DNA of 64,000 bases from Daphnia pulex (Eukaryota > Arthropoda > Branchiopoda > Diplostraca > Daphniidae): positions 1,550,001 to 1,614,000 of the forward strand of contig NC_060018.1 in NCBI RefSeq assembly GCF_021134715.1, written 5' to 3'. Below the pieces are notes generated by a model, which did no database searches, had not been told where the DNA came from, and worked only from the letters and a program-made list of their open reading frames with translations. The first letter of the stretch is position 1. Each line of letters starts with the position of its first letter. Shown here piece by piece: positions 18,040 through 38,199 of the stretch. Position numbers and translations under genes: made by a program.

Positions 18040-19109
18040 CTAGGTGTGGAAACATCTAGTATGTTAGGATTTTCTGACGGCAATGTGGGTCTGAGCCAAA
18101 GAAACACGTGCAGTACCACCCCTCAATATCCACAGCAAAAAGTTTTCGTTTTCGTATGGAAAGAAAAGGTGTTGACAAAAGGCAGGGTACGATAGGAAAA
18201 CCATAATTACTTTTCAGTTTTTCTCTCCTACACCCGGCAAACGATATCTTTTTGTTGCGGAAATTTCTTGCGTATATTATAGGTCGTTGACTCGACTGTA
18301 CCTGAATCGATGGAAATTGCACTTTACGCAATATAATAAACATTTCAACTTACAGTAGTTACTGTAAATTAAGAAATATGCTATACGTTACTTAATAATC
18401 CGACTCCTCTCTATTGGGTAAATAGAATAAATAAGGGGTTGGAAGAGCGAGATGAAGGACGATATTTATACCAAACGGAAAACAGGCATCGCTGATTGGT
18501 GTCTTAAAATCTATAAGACGAACGGAGATAACAAAATGGTACCAGTACCATACTGTATAATTTTAACCAGCGGCTAATCAATAAAATTCATCATCGAGTT
18601 TTGTTTACGTGATGGATCAGCATTGCCATTTCATATGACTTACACGGACAGGGCCGGGTATGCGTGATGAAAGAACTATTAGGTACAAAGTAGAAAGATT
18701 CTTTTAAAACAATTACATTTTTATAAGCACTTAGCAACCATGGTAGCTACGTGACAACCGGCACGCATCCGCTAACGCCGGAGAACACCGAGAGAAGTTG
18801 GCTGTCATGCTTATTTTTAGCTGCACAGACGTGGATTTGTTGTGATTGGATGATTTCAAAAATGTTTGTATAAATTTTAACTTCAATTAATAAATTTGTT
18901 TTAACACAAGAAGACAAATCGAACAGATTACTATACAAGTTATAAATGTTAAAAATACAACTTTTTGCAAAATTGGCTTTAATAAGCATTCAAGCAAATA
19001 AAACATTTGTGAAATCAATTCACATTAAGACGTTACTGTATATGTGTCATTTTAGGACTTAGTTCCCCGTTATTACGTATGATAACTGTTTGCTGCTAGC
19101 GAAGCGTTT
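18040..19109. other. Intergenic DNA upstream of the laccase pseudogene
   Basis: No exon 1 or exon 2 of the laccase pattern could be found here, so the pseudogene has also lost its 5' end. The minus-strand frames 18056-18343 and 18747-18989 have no domain support. The right end is the 3' UTR of the next laccase gene. Confidence 0.35.
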
Positions 19110-22283
<3,174 letters not shown>

Positions 22284-23949
22284 CACTCCGCTTCCTGAGG
22301 ACGCCGTCAAAGGAAATTAACTGTAATAAAACCAAAAATGAATATGAAATAAGACGCAAGTGGAAGAGTATACGTGCACAACCTTCAGCCAAATCCAAGG
22401 CACTGCGATCTCTCTGGTAGGAGCTGGAGAATAAGAATACGAAGGCATTTTAATCTTGCTAGTTGGAGTGTTTTCTAAATGCAGGAGAAAGGCAACATCC
22501 TCTAAGCCCCTCACGTTTGAGAATGGGACTCGAGCCACCAGGCGGCAGCTGAGATGGCGTTAAAAACTCGCACGTGTGTTTTTTATTCAATGTTTTTATC
22601 CTCCGACCCAAATATTGGCTTAGATCATACGCTACGAATGCACACCTTTGCTCCGAATTACTCAATCTGGATTTGGATAAAAAAATAGCGTTCGTAAACT
22701 GAGATTCCGTAAAACAACAGCATTTCATCACAGCTAAACAAGACTAAACGGACCACGAATATTTTCTTAAGGGAAACACCAAATACGTGTTTTGAAAATG
22801 AAAATACTCACTTGCGCATCTTCGCAGCATTGACAATCAGCGCCCCTATCGCCCAAATAGATTCCAGGAACCCAAGCTCACGATGTAGTGCGTCGACCTT
22901 TCTTGAAGTTTGTGGTCAAACGAAAGTGACTTTCTCCACCCGGTCCGCGCGCGCGCGCGCGTCCTACTTTTCAAATTGCCAACGGGGAACGTATCTGAAA
23001 TCAAATCAGTGATATGTCCAAGTCAGCAATATTTAAAAAGGAATAAACCAAACAACAAAACAAACCAGCACAAAGGACAGCAAACAACGTCATAACAGGT
23101 GTACAGTAGATTTTTAGAAACTACCTGCAACGTCAATGGCAAAAGGCCTTACACTTGACCGAGTGAAGGAGAGAATAAGGCGCCGTTCGGCACGTCTGAC
23201 GCAGAAGACGAAGCAATCATGCGCTCTTATTGATGCGATTCGAAAGCGAAAGCTCGTCCCGCTTAAGAATTCATATTGCCTCACACAGACAATAAATCGT
23301 GACCGTGTTCGAAGGCCGATTGGGCTTCGTGTATAGATAAGATGCCAAACCGGAACTCATATCAAACGAAAGTTGTCAACAGAGGACGGTGTTGCGAAAA
23401 GAGAAAAATCATTCGTGTTCTGCTTCATTACTTTCATAGTAGTTATTACACATGTACACATTTTACCATTATACTTAAATAGTTACCTCGATCAAGTAGC
23501 TAACATTCTTAGAGCACGAGGTGGAACACGTTAATTTATGCTTTTCACTGGAATCACTGCTTATTCTTTCCATGAATATTGAACAGTCAGCTAAAGTTGT
23601 GACTTCTTTCACTTCTATGCCACGCTGAAAATCAGGGTAATTCGTCTGCTTCGTCGCCCCAGCAACCGGCGTTGCCCCTTCGTAACAATAGTTAACCTTC
23701 AGTTAATTCAATTTTTATTGTTTAATTCATTTGAATCGATATGAAATGTATTCTTAGAAAAAGGGATATGGGGTTATTCACAGTTATTCAAAATGCACGT
23801 CTAAAACAGTACGATGATTCGGCCATTTTGTGATCTGTTAGGTAAAAATATATAGCATCAAGAAGGACAAGTTGCATATAATGAATTCGTCAAAAATGAA
23901 CACAAAAATTAGCTATGGCTGATAATGTACACAAAAGTAAAAAAGGCAA
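22284..23949. other. Spacer between laccase genes
   Basis: This holds the 5' region of laccase gene 1 and the 3' UTR of laccase gene 2. It contains a (CG)8 run at 22946-22961. Short frames such as 22459-22731 (minus) and 23136-23336 (plus, very basic) have no domain, splice or neighbour support. Confidence 0.35.
22946..22961. repeat. (CG)8 dinucleotide run
   Basis: Sixteen bases of strictly alternating C and G in a CpG-poor neighbourhood, about 660 bp upstream of the laccase gene 1 start codon. Such runs can adopt Z-DNA. Confidence 0.9.
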
Positions 23950-27293
<3,344 letters not shown>

Positions 27294-30200
27294 GTTGACT
27301 CGACTGTTGAGTTCTGTCTGACCTAAAACTTGGTAGAAAACGAAGTCTAACCGTGAAAATCCGAAAATAAACACACGTCGTCGCGCACCACAGCAGATGA
27401 GCGGGAGGGGTTGGAGGAAAATTGAGTTTACGTAACGCGTGCTGTTATGTAAAAGAATACTATTTTAGGTGGCGGCTCAACGCTTAACAATCAGCCTGCA
27501 TTCGGCTTGACTATCTGTCGGAGACTAAAGCGGACGCCGGATTTTTTAACGAAAGGCATTCGAGATTTTTCTCCTGCCACGACTATTGTACCACATACCC
27601 CCCCTCCCAAAGTCCTCCCTCCTCTCCTTCTTAGCCTTCTCCTCATCTCTATCACTTTAGGTTGGTTCGAAACTCCGCCTAGTCTGCTGAACATGAGGAT
27701 TGAGAATATACCATGGCCCGAGCGTGGCTCCAGTGACTGTAGCTATCGATAGAGAATGAGAGAGATCAGCAAGGCCATTTTGAAATTTTCCCCGCGCTGA
27801 ACGTCACTATAAATTCATTATAATCTACCTCAATTAGCCTTTGGACAGATGGAGGGATTGACGCGTCAGTTAAAAAGCGAAAGTTAACAAAAAGATCAGG
27901 AAGAAACAACTTTCACATTTGACATTGATGAAAAAAAATCCCCAGCTGTTTCCAGGGAGATAATCCAGGTTCATTGGAGTGAAAGACTATAGCAGGTCGA
28001 ATTTGGCGACAAATGGTACGACAAATACGATGCTTTCCTGAAACCGAATAAATATCATCAATACCAAAATCGGATTTGTCAGAAAATCTAAGACTAGTGC
28101 CATGACGACAACGGTCCCAATTTGTGCTCTTTGTGACCAAAACCACGAAACGTTTACAAACAAGCTGAGTCGAAAGTTTGTCAAGACTCAAGAGCTATCT
28201 AATCCGCCTTGTGGGGCGTCGATGACCCGTTCCGCCCTATCTTGTTTATTTATCTACGTAGACACATTTCGCCACCAGCACTTCTTCCTGATTGTTGGTG
28301 GTTCCCCAATAAGGCATACAGTAGCTATAATTTCACTAAATATGTAAAAGGAATGATAACATGAATTCCGGATATTTTTCCCTTCTCAGAAATGAAAGGT
28401 GAAATAATCTTTTCAATCGCTAATATTAGCTGAAAGTTGCAAGTCATAAAAGAAAAACTATTATTGTTATTACGTCAGCTGACAACTATAGGCACTGTAT
28501 ACGGTACTTCATCAAAAATATGTGCAATCTTACCTGTCCAGATGACAATATAAGTAGTTCGATGGGTCACTTTCCCTTTCACTTGTAGCAGCGTTGTTAT
28601 TCCTCTCTCTAGTTTATTTTAGCGGCTTCCTGAGAACCCGAACTGAATAATCTCCGCTTCTGGTGCTTGCAAGAAATCGTGACAATACCTATATGAAATA
28701 ATTTTACGAAATTTGTGTCAGATAACGACGAGTTTAGTTGTTTACAACAAAATTCCCCCCACCGTTGAGTTTTTTATTGCCACAATGGGAACTACGTGTC
28801 TTGGTAAATGCTTCCTTTCAATTCAGTTCCTTCCACAACTGGTGGAAAATATAAAACAGACGCGCCAACAATTAGCGTCTTTTGGCCTTCGCATGCAGCT
28901 TGACGTTGTAATAAAAAAAAATTGTTGCTCAACATCTGATTCCCGATTGAATTTCGGGGTGCTGACGTCAGCAGCTATACAATTTCACCGCCAAGATCGA
29001 CGGCTTTTTGAAAACGGAATATCACAAGGCCAGTGGAGAAAGAAACGTTGAACGGCTGACGAGGCGACAACCGCGCAGAGTCTGCGTGCAACCCATTTAC
29101 CATTTAGTTATTTTAAAAGAATATAACAGAGTATCCTTTAACCTTATAGAATATGCAATCCACTTAGATGACTCGTCGTTTCTACTATTTTCTGTTTTAG
29201 TTGTTGTTTTAATTTGTTTCACTTTGGTTTTCAAAGGGTAAATACAAATTCACTATTCCGGTGCTACTGCTTCTTACCTTGACAAGGTGATTTTCCTCGG
29301 GACTTTTATTTTTACTTTTTCTGCTCAGTCACGTCCGTGATGTAGAATAATAATACAATCACGTGGATTTCCCCGTTCTGCCGTCGCTTATAAGTCCAAA
29401 AGAATATGAATTGTAGTACAAGGAACAGCTCAAAGCGCCAAATTTAAATATTTTCCGTACCGGCACAATGTGTGGCTGTGAAGAAAATGAATCGAGCTGC
29501 TTTGTAACGTTGAGAGAACACTCAAAATCGACTTTGATCAGCGGAAACAGGTGCGCCACAAGTGTGATGCAAACATGCTATTGCACCTATCTGTATACAA
29601 AACTTTGCCCTACACAGATCTGTTGAACTTTTGGATGCACATTGTTTGCCCATACGAGTCGACCAGCCAAAATAAACATCTAAACAAATATTTTTCCCAT
29701 GAAGGATATATTATTGAGTTCCGACTGTATGGACTCATGCATCAAACTCGGCTATTAACTCTAATTTATGTCAGTTTGCTCAATTGCGATATACTTGGTC
29801 GAACCTGCCAACTTTAAAATTTTGGTGTCAAAGTCAAAGTTTTGCACCTGAAGGCTGTGCGTGTTTTTAGCGGTGCAGTCTTTGCATCCTGTTCGTTTTT
29901 ACTGGTTTTTCCCCGGGAAAAGAGTGCAAAACAAGTTGATTGATAACGATGTCCTATTCGGACTAGTCCCAGTGACTATAGCGAATAACCCGAATAACTA
30001 CAAAACTACATAAAACTTGTTTTGCGCAATAGCTATGGGACATGCACGTTATGAATTAAACTACCAGTGCTAATTATACGTGAAAACCAATGCTTAGGTC
30101 CGTTTTTTGTTCTTTTCTTGAATGATTTTTTTTCTCGAGATGAAGTAATTCAAATAGATTTTTGTTCCTCAACCAAATTATTAGATTAGCTATTTCAATA

Positions 30201-32662
30201 TTTTATCTCAAAAAGAAGATGTTTCTTTCACGAGCAAATAAACTTTGCATAAAATGCTCTTTTGTTTTAGCGGTAAGATGTGGCCTTGCGATTGGAATTT
30301 TTGGCAAAGGAAACTGAATGGCACCGCCAATCTCCATAACCTCCGATAACTTTTGGGAAGAGAAATTCCCCTACCTTTTGAACGTGGAGTATCGGGATGC
30401 AACTTGGTTCGTGTATTGCGCCATACACAGAAACATGGAGAGGATCCACGGAAAACTGTGTTCGCCAAAAACTACGCAGTTGGTACTCCTCCATCAGTTT
30501 GGCATGCGACTAGTTCGGCAATAAATCGCCGTGTCTCACTTTCGCAATCGAGATGCATCCCAAACTATTTATTTTTATCTCTAGGCACTCGCCAAACGAC
30601 TCGTATGGGTTACGAGGTACTAAAGAAAAGGAGAACTGAATAAAACAATACTCATCCCTTTCGTGTGTTCAGACTGTGCTAAAATCAAGAAAAGCCAAGG
30701 CCTCGTTATCATGTCTGGGGAAAACCTTTTTTCTTTTTTTTTTTTCAATGCTGCAAGGTCGTCGGTTATTGTCACTGGGCTTTCTCTCTTCGGGGAACCC
30801 AACGGCTTTCACTTATATAATACAAAATCTCTCTCCCTCCCTCATTAGATGGTGATTCCCTATACACCTAGACGTATAGCTACTATAGGCTACTATTGGG
30901 AAACGTCTTTATGGTCCCCTTCTCTATTGCACCTTTTGTCTGTTTTTCGACCCATTCCCCTCTCATCACATGTCCTTGCAAATCATTTCAAGTTCTTCCA
31001 ATAAAAGAAACCAGGAAAAAAAAACAGTTGAACAAAGTCACAGAAACAAAAAGGAGAAAGTTGTCTGTAGGCTAAAGAAATCGATAAAACGATCAACTTT
31101 ATGGCATTAACTGTCATCTGTCCAGTTGCGACTTTTACATATCGGTTCTCATTTGTCATCTTAGTATTCAATAGACCATAGTTTGATAGATATTATACCA
31201 ATGAAATAAGGAGTCGTAATTGCTGATCAGTGGACATTTCTAATTCTCTCTAGCGTCCCGGTTGGATGAAGCGTTGGACAGTTCTGTCGGTAAGACCTGT
31301 CTTGTCTTATTACTTATTACGCAAAGTGCCATTAAAAAGTTAATGTCGCAGTAAATAACGTAATAGGATTGTAAAAGACAACTACTGGAAACTACTAAGA
31401 AAATGTAGAGTCAGTCTCACGAGCGAAGCAGACCACGTGAGACCCATTCGAGGGGAATCGTTTGTTTCAAATGCCCTTCAAAGGCCTTGTTGGCGTACGT
31501 ATTACGTACACGGTACTAGATAAGCATTGCAATCGATGGAAAACAGATCGCCATATCAATGCGGAAGTCGACGATAGGTCGCGGAAAAATAAACAGTCTA
31601 TAGGCTATGTTTTTCCCATGATGATGGATTGTGTGTCTAATCCTGATGCACCCTATACTCGATTCCAAAATTTTCTTAAAAGAACCAATCTACAAAATTT
31701 TCGTGCGCCGTGAATAGTTTGCATCACGAAACGAAGGGTCACTCATCCCGCCTGAAGAGTTTTGTCAGGATGCGTATCAAGGACGGGGTTTCCAAGGGTT
31801 ATACACACCCTGTAGACCTTGAATTAACTATTAGACAGCACGAGGAAGATGTTGTTTTTCTACCTGGGCGTAAATGTATGCTGCAATATTCCAAGACCTG
31901 ATACTAGGCATACGAATATATAACGCGCTCCTTTCATCACTAGCTGATGAAAACCGATTCTCCGGGATAAGAGGGACGGGCTGGTGCGTGCTCAGGACGT
32001 TTTTATCATCACACCGGCGTGAATGCGCAGTAAATGGTGTAATGGCACGGACTGAAACCGAAAGGTATTTAGTTGAAATTGTTTGCTCACCGGACCATGG
32101 GAATACATGGAGACTTTGTATTTTTCACTCCTTTCAATCGTAACAATCTTTAAAATTTTTATGCGCCAAACGATCTCACATCTCAAATGCCTAAAACGTG
32201 AAACAGCTGACTTTCGTCGGGAGGGTGAAATTATAGCATATGTAATATGACGCTTGTGATTATAACCCGGGACCACGTTAGAGGCTGTTTGTGTTACAAA
32301 TGCGTAGGGTACATATCCCGGCGCCCTTTTTATTGACATGACTCGTACTGTACACGCTCGTAAACTGCGTGGCAGTGTCACGCACAAACCGAAAAGAGTC
32401 GCCATGCAGCACCTGCATGTGCTTCTCTACGGCGTCAGTTCCAGCCGCCAGACTGTGTGGAGTCAACTTAGATAGCGAGAGTCATTCGGCCTTTGCAGTC
32501 GTGCTGATGCTACTCGGTCAGTAACAACGTAAATCCCGAGTATACACAATGCGGATGTGACTGCAAAGCCGCGCAGGATCATCTCTGTATATCCCCCATC
32601 AAATAGATTTCTTCCGTTTTAATTGTTTCGCCATTTTGACACAACTCGTTCACCCTTGACAA
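27294..32662. other. 5.4 kb without a supportable gene
   Basis: I found no exon chain, no domain and no RNA gene. Features of note are a 60-nt pyrimidine-rich tract (about 27597-27657), several overlapping open frames on both strands at 30208-30643 that lack any recognisable motif, and AT-rich DNA. The left end is the promoter and 5' leader of laccase gene 2, and the right end leads into the first MINDY-like gene. Confidence 0.35.
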
Positions 32663-35600
32663 ATGAACATTGAGGTAAGTCTTGTTAGAAAAAAATTGGG
32701 TGTTGGCCAAACGATGGCGACATCAAGCGCAAGGAAAAAACAAAAAAAAAATATATTGTTGAAATTCTGTTCGCCGTCTCATCTCATCGGTTTGAGGATT
32801 TTTCTGTTCATTTGTCAGGCCAACAGAAGCGCAAGAGGCGAGAGGAAAGAGTCGCGGATTGGCAATGGCGATAGCGTCGTTCCAATCCTGTGCACAATAA
32901 GAGGCGACAGGAAAGAGTCCCGTGTGGGTAATGGAGGATGCAACATCTTGGATAAGATCCCGCCAGTCCTCAATGCGAAAAGAAGTGACAGGAAGGAATC
33001 CCGGACGCTGAATGGCGCGACGCATATCGCGGACAACATCTCTCCGGGCGACAGCTCTCGTAAGTCAACGCAAACTAGTTCATGACAGCTGTGCACAAAT
33101 TTCCAAAAACATTACGCTGGATGCGATAAGAACAAGATTTAAAATATAACTGAAATCTTCAAGTAGTGCATGCCGGAGTTGCTGACACAGATATTTCCAA
33201 GTTTCTGCTTGACTTACTTTTTGTTAAATATTGATCTGATTTGAATACCGTGAGATTATTTGAAGAGAAAAAAATGTACTGCCTTTTCTGTCCCTTATAC
33301 TATACTCGACCGTCTATAAACTCCCATATGCCCCTCTATTTTTTTAAGTTTTTTTCCCGCTTTTCTTCAAAGTATTCTTTTGAGCACGGAACGACGTTGT
33401 TTTTGTTGACCGTGGTCCGTGGATGCCTTCCGTGATTTCAATCCGCCAAGGCGTAGTATAGTATCTAGTACATGTGGGACACTATCAAAGAAGAAAGTGC
33501 GACCCGATGATCAAGCTGGCCGACGAAGTTTTGGGCAAGGCCAGACACAAGCAACTTGGGAGCCGAGTAGATGGTTTTATGAAGAAAGCTCGACCAACCC
33601 AAAGTCGAATCGGATTGCCTATCCATATAGTCTTGGTGGTGGTTGCGAAGTACGTATACATACAATCCAACCGGCTCTACTCACAACTCTGCTGGGCAAC
33701 AGCAATCATCCGGCCTCCAAATGGAACACGAATTTCACCATATACACACATCATCGAGTTGTTAGCGATCGATGTCGTTCGCCTATATAGTGCGTTATAT
33801 CAAACATAACTTTGCATTCCGTAATATTACCCATAGTAACTTGACACGGCGATAGTATACACGCCGAGTGACTTGGCAGCACGCCCTCAAACGCAGCCGG
33901 AATGGCGAAATTCATCCGGTGGTCGGGCGATCGCGGATAAATAGACGCGCGGTCGCGATGAGCGTAGATGATACGCTTTGATGGTACGGTCGTTCACCAA
34001 AAGGAAAAAAAACAAAAAACAAAAAAATAAAACAAAATAAGACGATGACTTGCAAAAGTCTGTCGGATACAACGATGGAATCGCGTGCCGATCAGCGAGC
34101 GCGGTCTTCCTTCCATCCTGTCACCAGCTCTCCCATCCCACGCGCTCATCGTCGTCAATTCGGCACTATTCGACCGTGGCCGCGATGGTCAATTGGCCAG
34201 CCCCAGAAGTCATGATCACGACTGCTCTTTCAATATTTATTGGGTTCCCCTCTACGTGTGTATCTCTTTGATTTAAGGGGAGGCTTTTAATCGCCGCTAT
34301 TGATTGGTAGCGTCCGCTAGGGATGAAAGAACTTTCGTCCAAAGTCGAAATCTCGGCTGGACGCTCGCGTTCAATGTCAAAGTACTCAACATGTCAACAG
34401 ATGTTAAACTCTGTGATTTCATTCTTGTTTTCCATAAAGGTCTGATGTTGGGAATTCGCGAGAGAGCCGCTTCGCGTCAGATCCAGCACATGGCCTTGGT
34501 CACAGCCAACGGAAGTAAACCCATCACAGAGTCCATCGCCGTCGTAAGTTTTTATTCTTTATTATTCTGCTTTTTATGCTCTCCTCCCGTTACGCCATTA
34601 GTCTTGGCGTTTTTCTCATTCACGGCGGCGAGTGTTTAGCCGCCCAAAATAGACCCGAATATGGACGCTACACACGAAGTTATACATGTATATGTACTTG
34701 TTGGCGTCTGGGGAGATTGACCAAACAATTCGCAATGTTTGCGCAACTTCAACATCATCAAAAGCGAGACACATTTAAGCTCTTAAACGGGCACTCACAT
34801 CGGTTGTTAAGTAATAAAATGAGTGAAAGTTTTCTCCACTTTGCGATGCTCTTATAAACATTTTTTGAACAAGAATATTTAGGGAGATTTGAAATACAAC
34901 ATCCGGTTAGTACAAAGATAATTTGAAAGTGAAAATAACACGAATTCACGCCAACGTATCGAAATAACATTAGAATTCCCATATTAAAAAAACTGAATGT
35001 TTATCGAACACGCGAATGTTTGAAACAAACATACATTCAATAAACTGCGGTAAGGTGCGAAAATTGGGCGGGGAAAAAAGCTAGCCGGCAGCTATAATTC
35101 ATTTTTGCTTCTTTCAAACAAAATTAATAGAATTAAGTAACCAATAATCAGATCGAGTATGAATCCAATCTTAGCCGTAAAAAAAAAAAAATTCTGATTG
35201 TTGTTTTAATGGTAAAATAGCGTGCGGTGTGCGACTCTTGGTGACGAAATAGCGCGTGAATGATTGCAACTGTAATATCGGCTTTCATAGATTTTTTATA
35301 GACTCTGCGGTAAAATCTCGCGCTCTTTGATGGGCAAAGTTGACGGGTCTGAACCTCATTTGACCGCTAAACGACCGCACACGCCTCTTTACATTCGCCG
35401 AAATGCCCAGCTGTAACATTTCAGCATCGATCCACTAGAAAGGGTTCACTCTACGAGAGAGACGGACGTGTCGGTCCAGCCGAGTGTGACGTCTTTCTCC
35501 AGGACTTGATCGCACCTATATGGAAAGAATGTCATCGATCTGTGACCACAACATTCCTAGCACACATGACGTCTACCTGGAATAGCGCAATGATGAAATC

Positions 35601-38199
35601 ATGAAAGTTCATGTTCGTCATGTTTCGGCCTCTGCTGACGTTCCTCCTGACGTCGACAAGATCCTATAATAATTCTGTGGGCGAATTGCGAGGTACTGAA
35701 GGCGCGAGAGAAAGCTCTATACAAAAATAGCCGGAGAGAGAGATGCAGTCCTGAATGGGTTGATTGTTGTCGGACATGTCGGCGTTGATGAATTGTCTCT
35801 GAGCACGCGAGACAGCTGTCAGTATACTGCCACGTCCAGGATAACGCGGAATAACGTGTCCGTGCGTATACACACAACTGCACACCCTGTGACTCGGTCG
35901 ACCGGCAGGAGATTCGCCCAACTTTATTTTCTACTTGACTGCCGTCGGAGTAGACGGGCTCGGCTCTCTATGTCTCTCCTTCTCATTTTGAATACCCTTG
36001 TCTTATACCTATGCATATATACTCTGCAAGTCTACGTGCACTCATTATAAGAAAGGACTTGACACCAAATCGATTATACACAAAGGTTGTTGGTCTTGTT
36101 GTTCGATTTAACCCATAAATTGAAGGTCGGTGACATCAACGTAAAAACTGATGAAACTAATGAAAGTATTTGTTGGTTTTTTAGGCACTGAGACGAATCG
36201 TTTTCGGTGAGTGTCCGGCGCCAATCAAGACCGAATATTTCATGAGAGGGCCAGGTGAAAAGTCGAATAAAAGCAAACAAGTGAATTGAAGTTGTTAAAC
36301 CCAATTATTTTTTTTTAATACCGCAGGACTAGTTTTTCGGGAAGCGGAGCGGGATCTTGGTTACGCTTTGAGGGTGAGTCACGCAGCTGGACTGCCGATC
36401 ACCAATTCCTTAATGATGGCCATACAAACACATATCTTGCGTATTCTGTTATTTGATGTCAGACCAGTCAGGGTATACCAACCCGAGTAAGTTTGATCTG
36501 TTTACATAATCTTAAGCAATGATGGCGTTATTTTAACATTGATTTGGAAAATGTGCAGTCCTCTGAAACCGTCTTTCTCAATGCAACAAGAAGCACTCTG
36601 TACGGCAATCACCGATATCATTTGGAAAGCGGGCGGGAGCCAATACGGAGTACTTTGCTTGCCACATCCTACTCACACTCACGTCGAAGAATCTGATCTT
36701 TTCAACGCAGATGGTAGGCCTCATTTAGCAACACTCTTAATTGTGGTTTGATAGAATATGCTGTGATGAAATCTTTTTTATTTCACTTTCTATACGCAGG
36801 TGTAACAGAAAAAGTAAGTACTGCAATGTCGTAATAGTAATCTAGAAATTCTTTGGAAATGAATGAATGGTTTGTTTCTCAATTGATGGGCAGCTAAATC
36901 TACTTGAGTGCCACAACCGAGAAGAACTTCAATATTTTGTTAGACGCAATCTGTTCTTGGTAATCTATTTTGATTTTGTTTTTAATTCGATTTAAAAGCT
37001 TCATTAAATGCCGACTTTTTCTAGTTTCAACAAGACCCCGGACCCGCTTTGATACTACTAATTTACAGTGCCGTCCTGTCAAGAAGAATAGAAATGCAAG
37101 TGTCGTCTCACAGCTCAAAACATGATTAAATTCGTTAATCGAATTCTATTCTTTTCACTTTCAGGATCGCAGAAGATATGGGGGCGCGCTGGATAAGCGC
37201 GACGAATTCCTTTCACACAAGTCTTGTGAATTATTCCGGCGACATTAGTTTTAGCGTGATTAACCTGTTCTTGGGAGGCAGAGCTTCTCCGTACCTGTAC
37301 AATGGAACGCATTACCATGAAGATAAAGACAACGCTGTAAATTTTCAAATTCAATTATTCGAATGTGTGTCCCGCTATAGGTTATATAAGCTTCGTGTTT
37401 TTTTCCCTTTCTTCGAGATCAAAAGAATCGTGTTCCCCTAGTAATGAAATTCCTAGCTATACTGTAATGTGAACCGGTACCTTTGGTGCTGTCTAAGGCC
37501 GTTTGAAACAGAAACGATTGAACCCCGATTATGCAACACAGAAACGCCCCACGCCAGTAACTAGTTGTTATCGTCGAACCAAATTAGTGGCAGCCAGATT
37601 TTGCTTTTAAGTCCTCATTCACAGATGACACACATCCTTGACCTTATTTGATTGTTTGTCATGATTAAAAGATGATCGCCGAGCCTGGAATTCATTTGCG
37701 ATCGCCCATCGGACTACTGATTTGGATGCGCAACGAAGAGAAAACAGCCTCGTACAAATTAGGCTCACGATTAAAAACACCAATCTACCCCATTTGGCTG
37801 ATCGTCGCTTCGGAGCAGAGTAGGGTGCTATTTAGCGACGATCGAGATCTACTTCGAGACTACCGTTCAGAAATAAGGTGGGGGAAAAAATATTTCAAAA
37901 GAATACATTGACCCTTAAAATTTATTGTTTATCGATATCCACAGGTTCCAGTTACACTATTACACAAGTACGCAAAACCAATTGACTCCTGCTGTGCTTC
38001 TTATCCGAACGAGGATGCTACTCGAGGTACCGGAAGAAGAAGTCTCACTTCCCATGTTAGACAAAGTGATCAGAACCAAGTATTTAAAAAAAGTTAAACG
38101 ACCTAGATTATAAATTGAAATTATGTAACGCAATAATTTTCTGTTGGCAGGTGGAGTGGAGCGCGTGTTACTTGGAATGGCCTAACGCCCTTTTTTTAA
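32663..38199 (+). CDS. MINDY-4/4B-like pseudo-deubiquitinase, copy 1
   Basis: 13 exons: 32663-32674, 32819-33059, 34440-34543, 36185-36254, 36327-36486, 36559-36713, 36800-36813, 36894-36959, 37025-37095, 37165-37336, 37672-37877, 37945-38079, 38151-38199; 484 residues. MINDY proteins cleave Lys48-linked ubiquitin chains. Family signatures: LVFREAERDLGYAL, AITDIIWKAGG, FQQDPGPALILLIYSAVLSR, RSPIGLLIWM, LGSRLKTPIYPIWLIV, LLRDYR, and the C-terminal VIRTKWSGARVTWNG. The helix that should start with the catalytic Cys (GGPCGV in active MINDY-4) has Asn169 there, and the region of the catalytic His reads SEQSR (402-406), so catalysis is not expected. The N-terminal exon 2 encodes three repeats of about 27 residues with the core DRKESR..NG. 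The exon 9 to 10 intron uses a GC donor (AT|GCAAGT). AATAAA follows the stop at 38203. The link of the first two exons rests on phase and on the same 12-nt start exon in copy 3. Confidence 0.82.

Noticed and set aside
27661..27690. GGTTCGAA motif like a tRNA B box
   Set aside because: No A box or cloverleaf could be drawn upstream; the motif alone is not enough.
30208..30643. Four overlapping frames on both strands
   Set aside because: No domain, signal peptide, splice partner or mutual agreement; probably chance frames in locally GC-balanced DNA.
33419..33809. Two overlapping plus-strand frames of 111 and 123 codons
   Set aside because: They lie inside the long intron of MINDY-like copy 1, overlap in different frames, and do not join the flanking exons.
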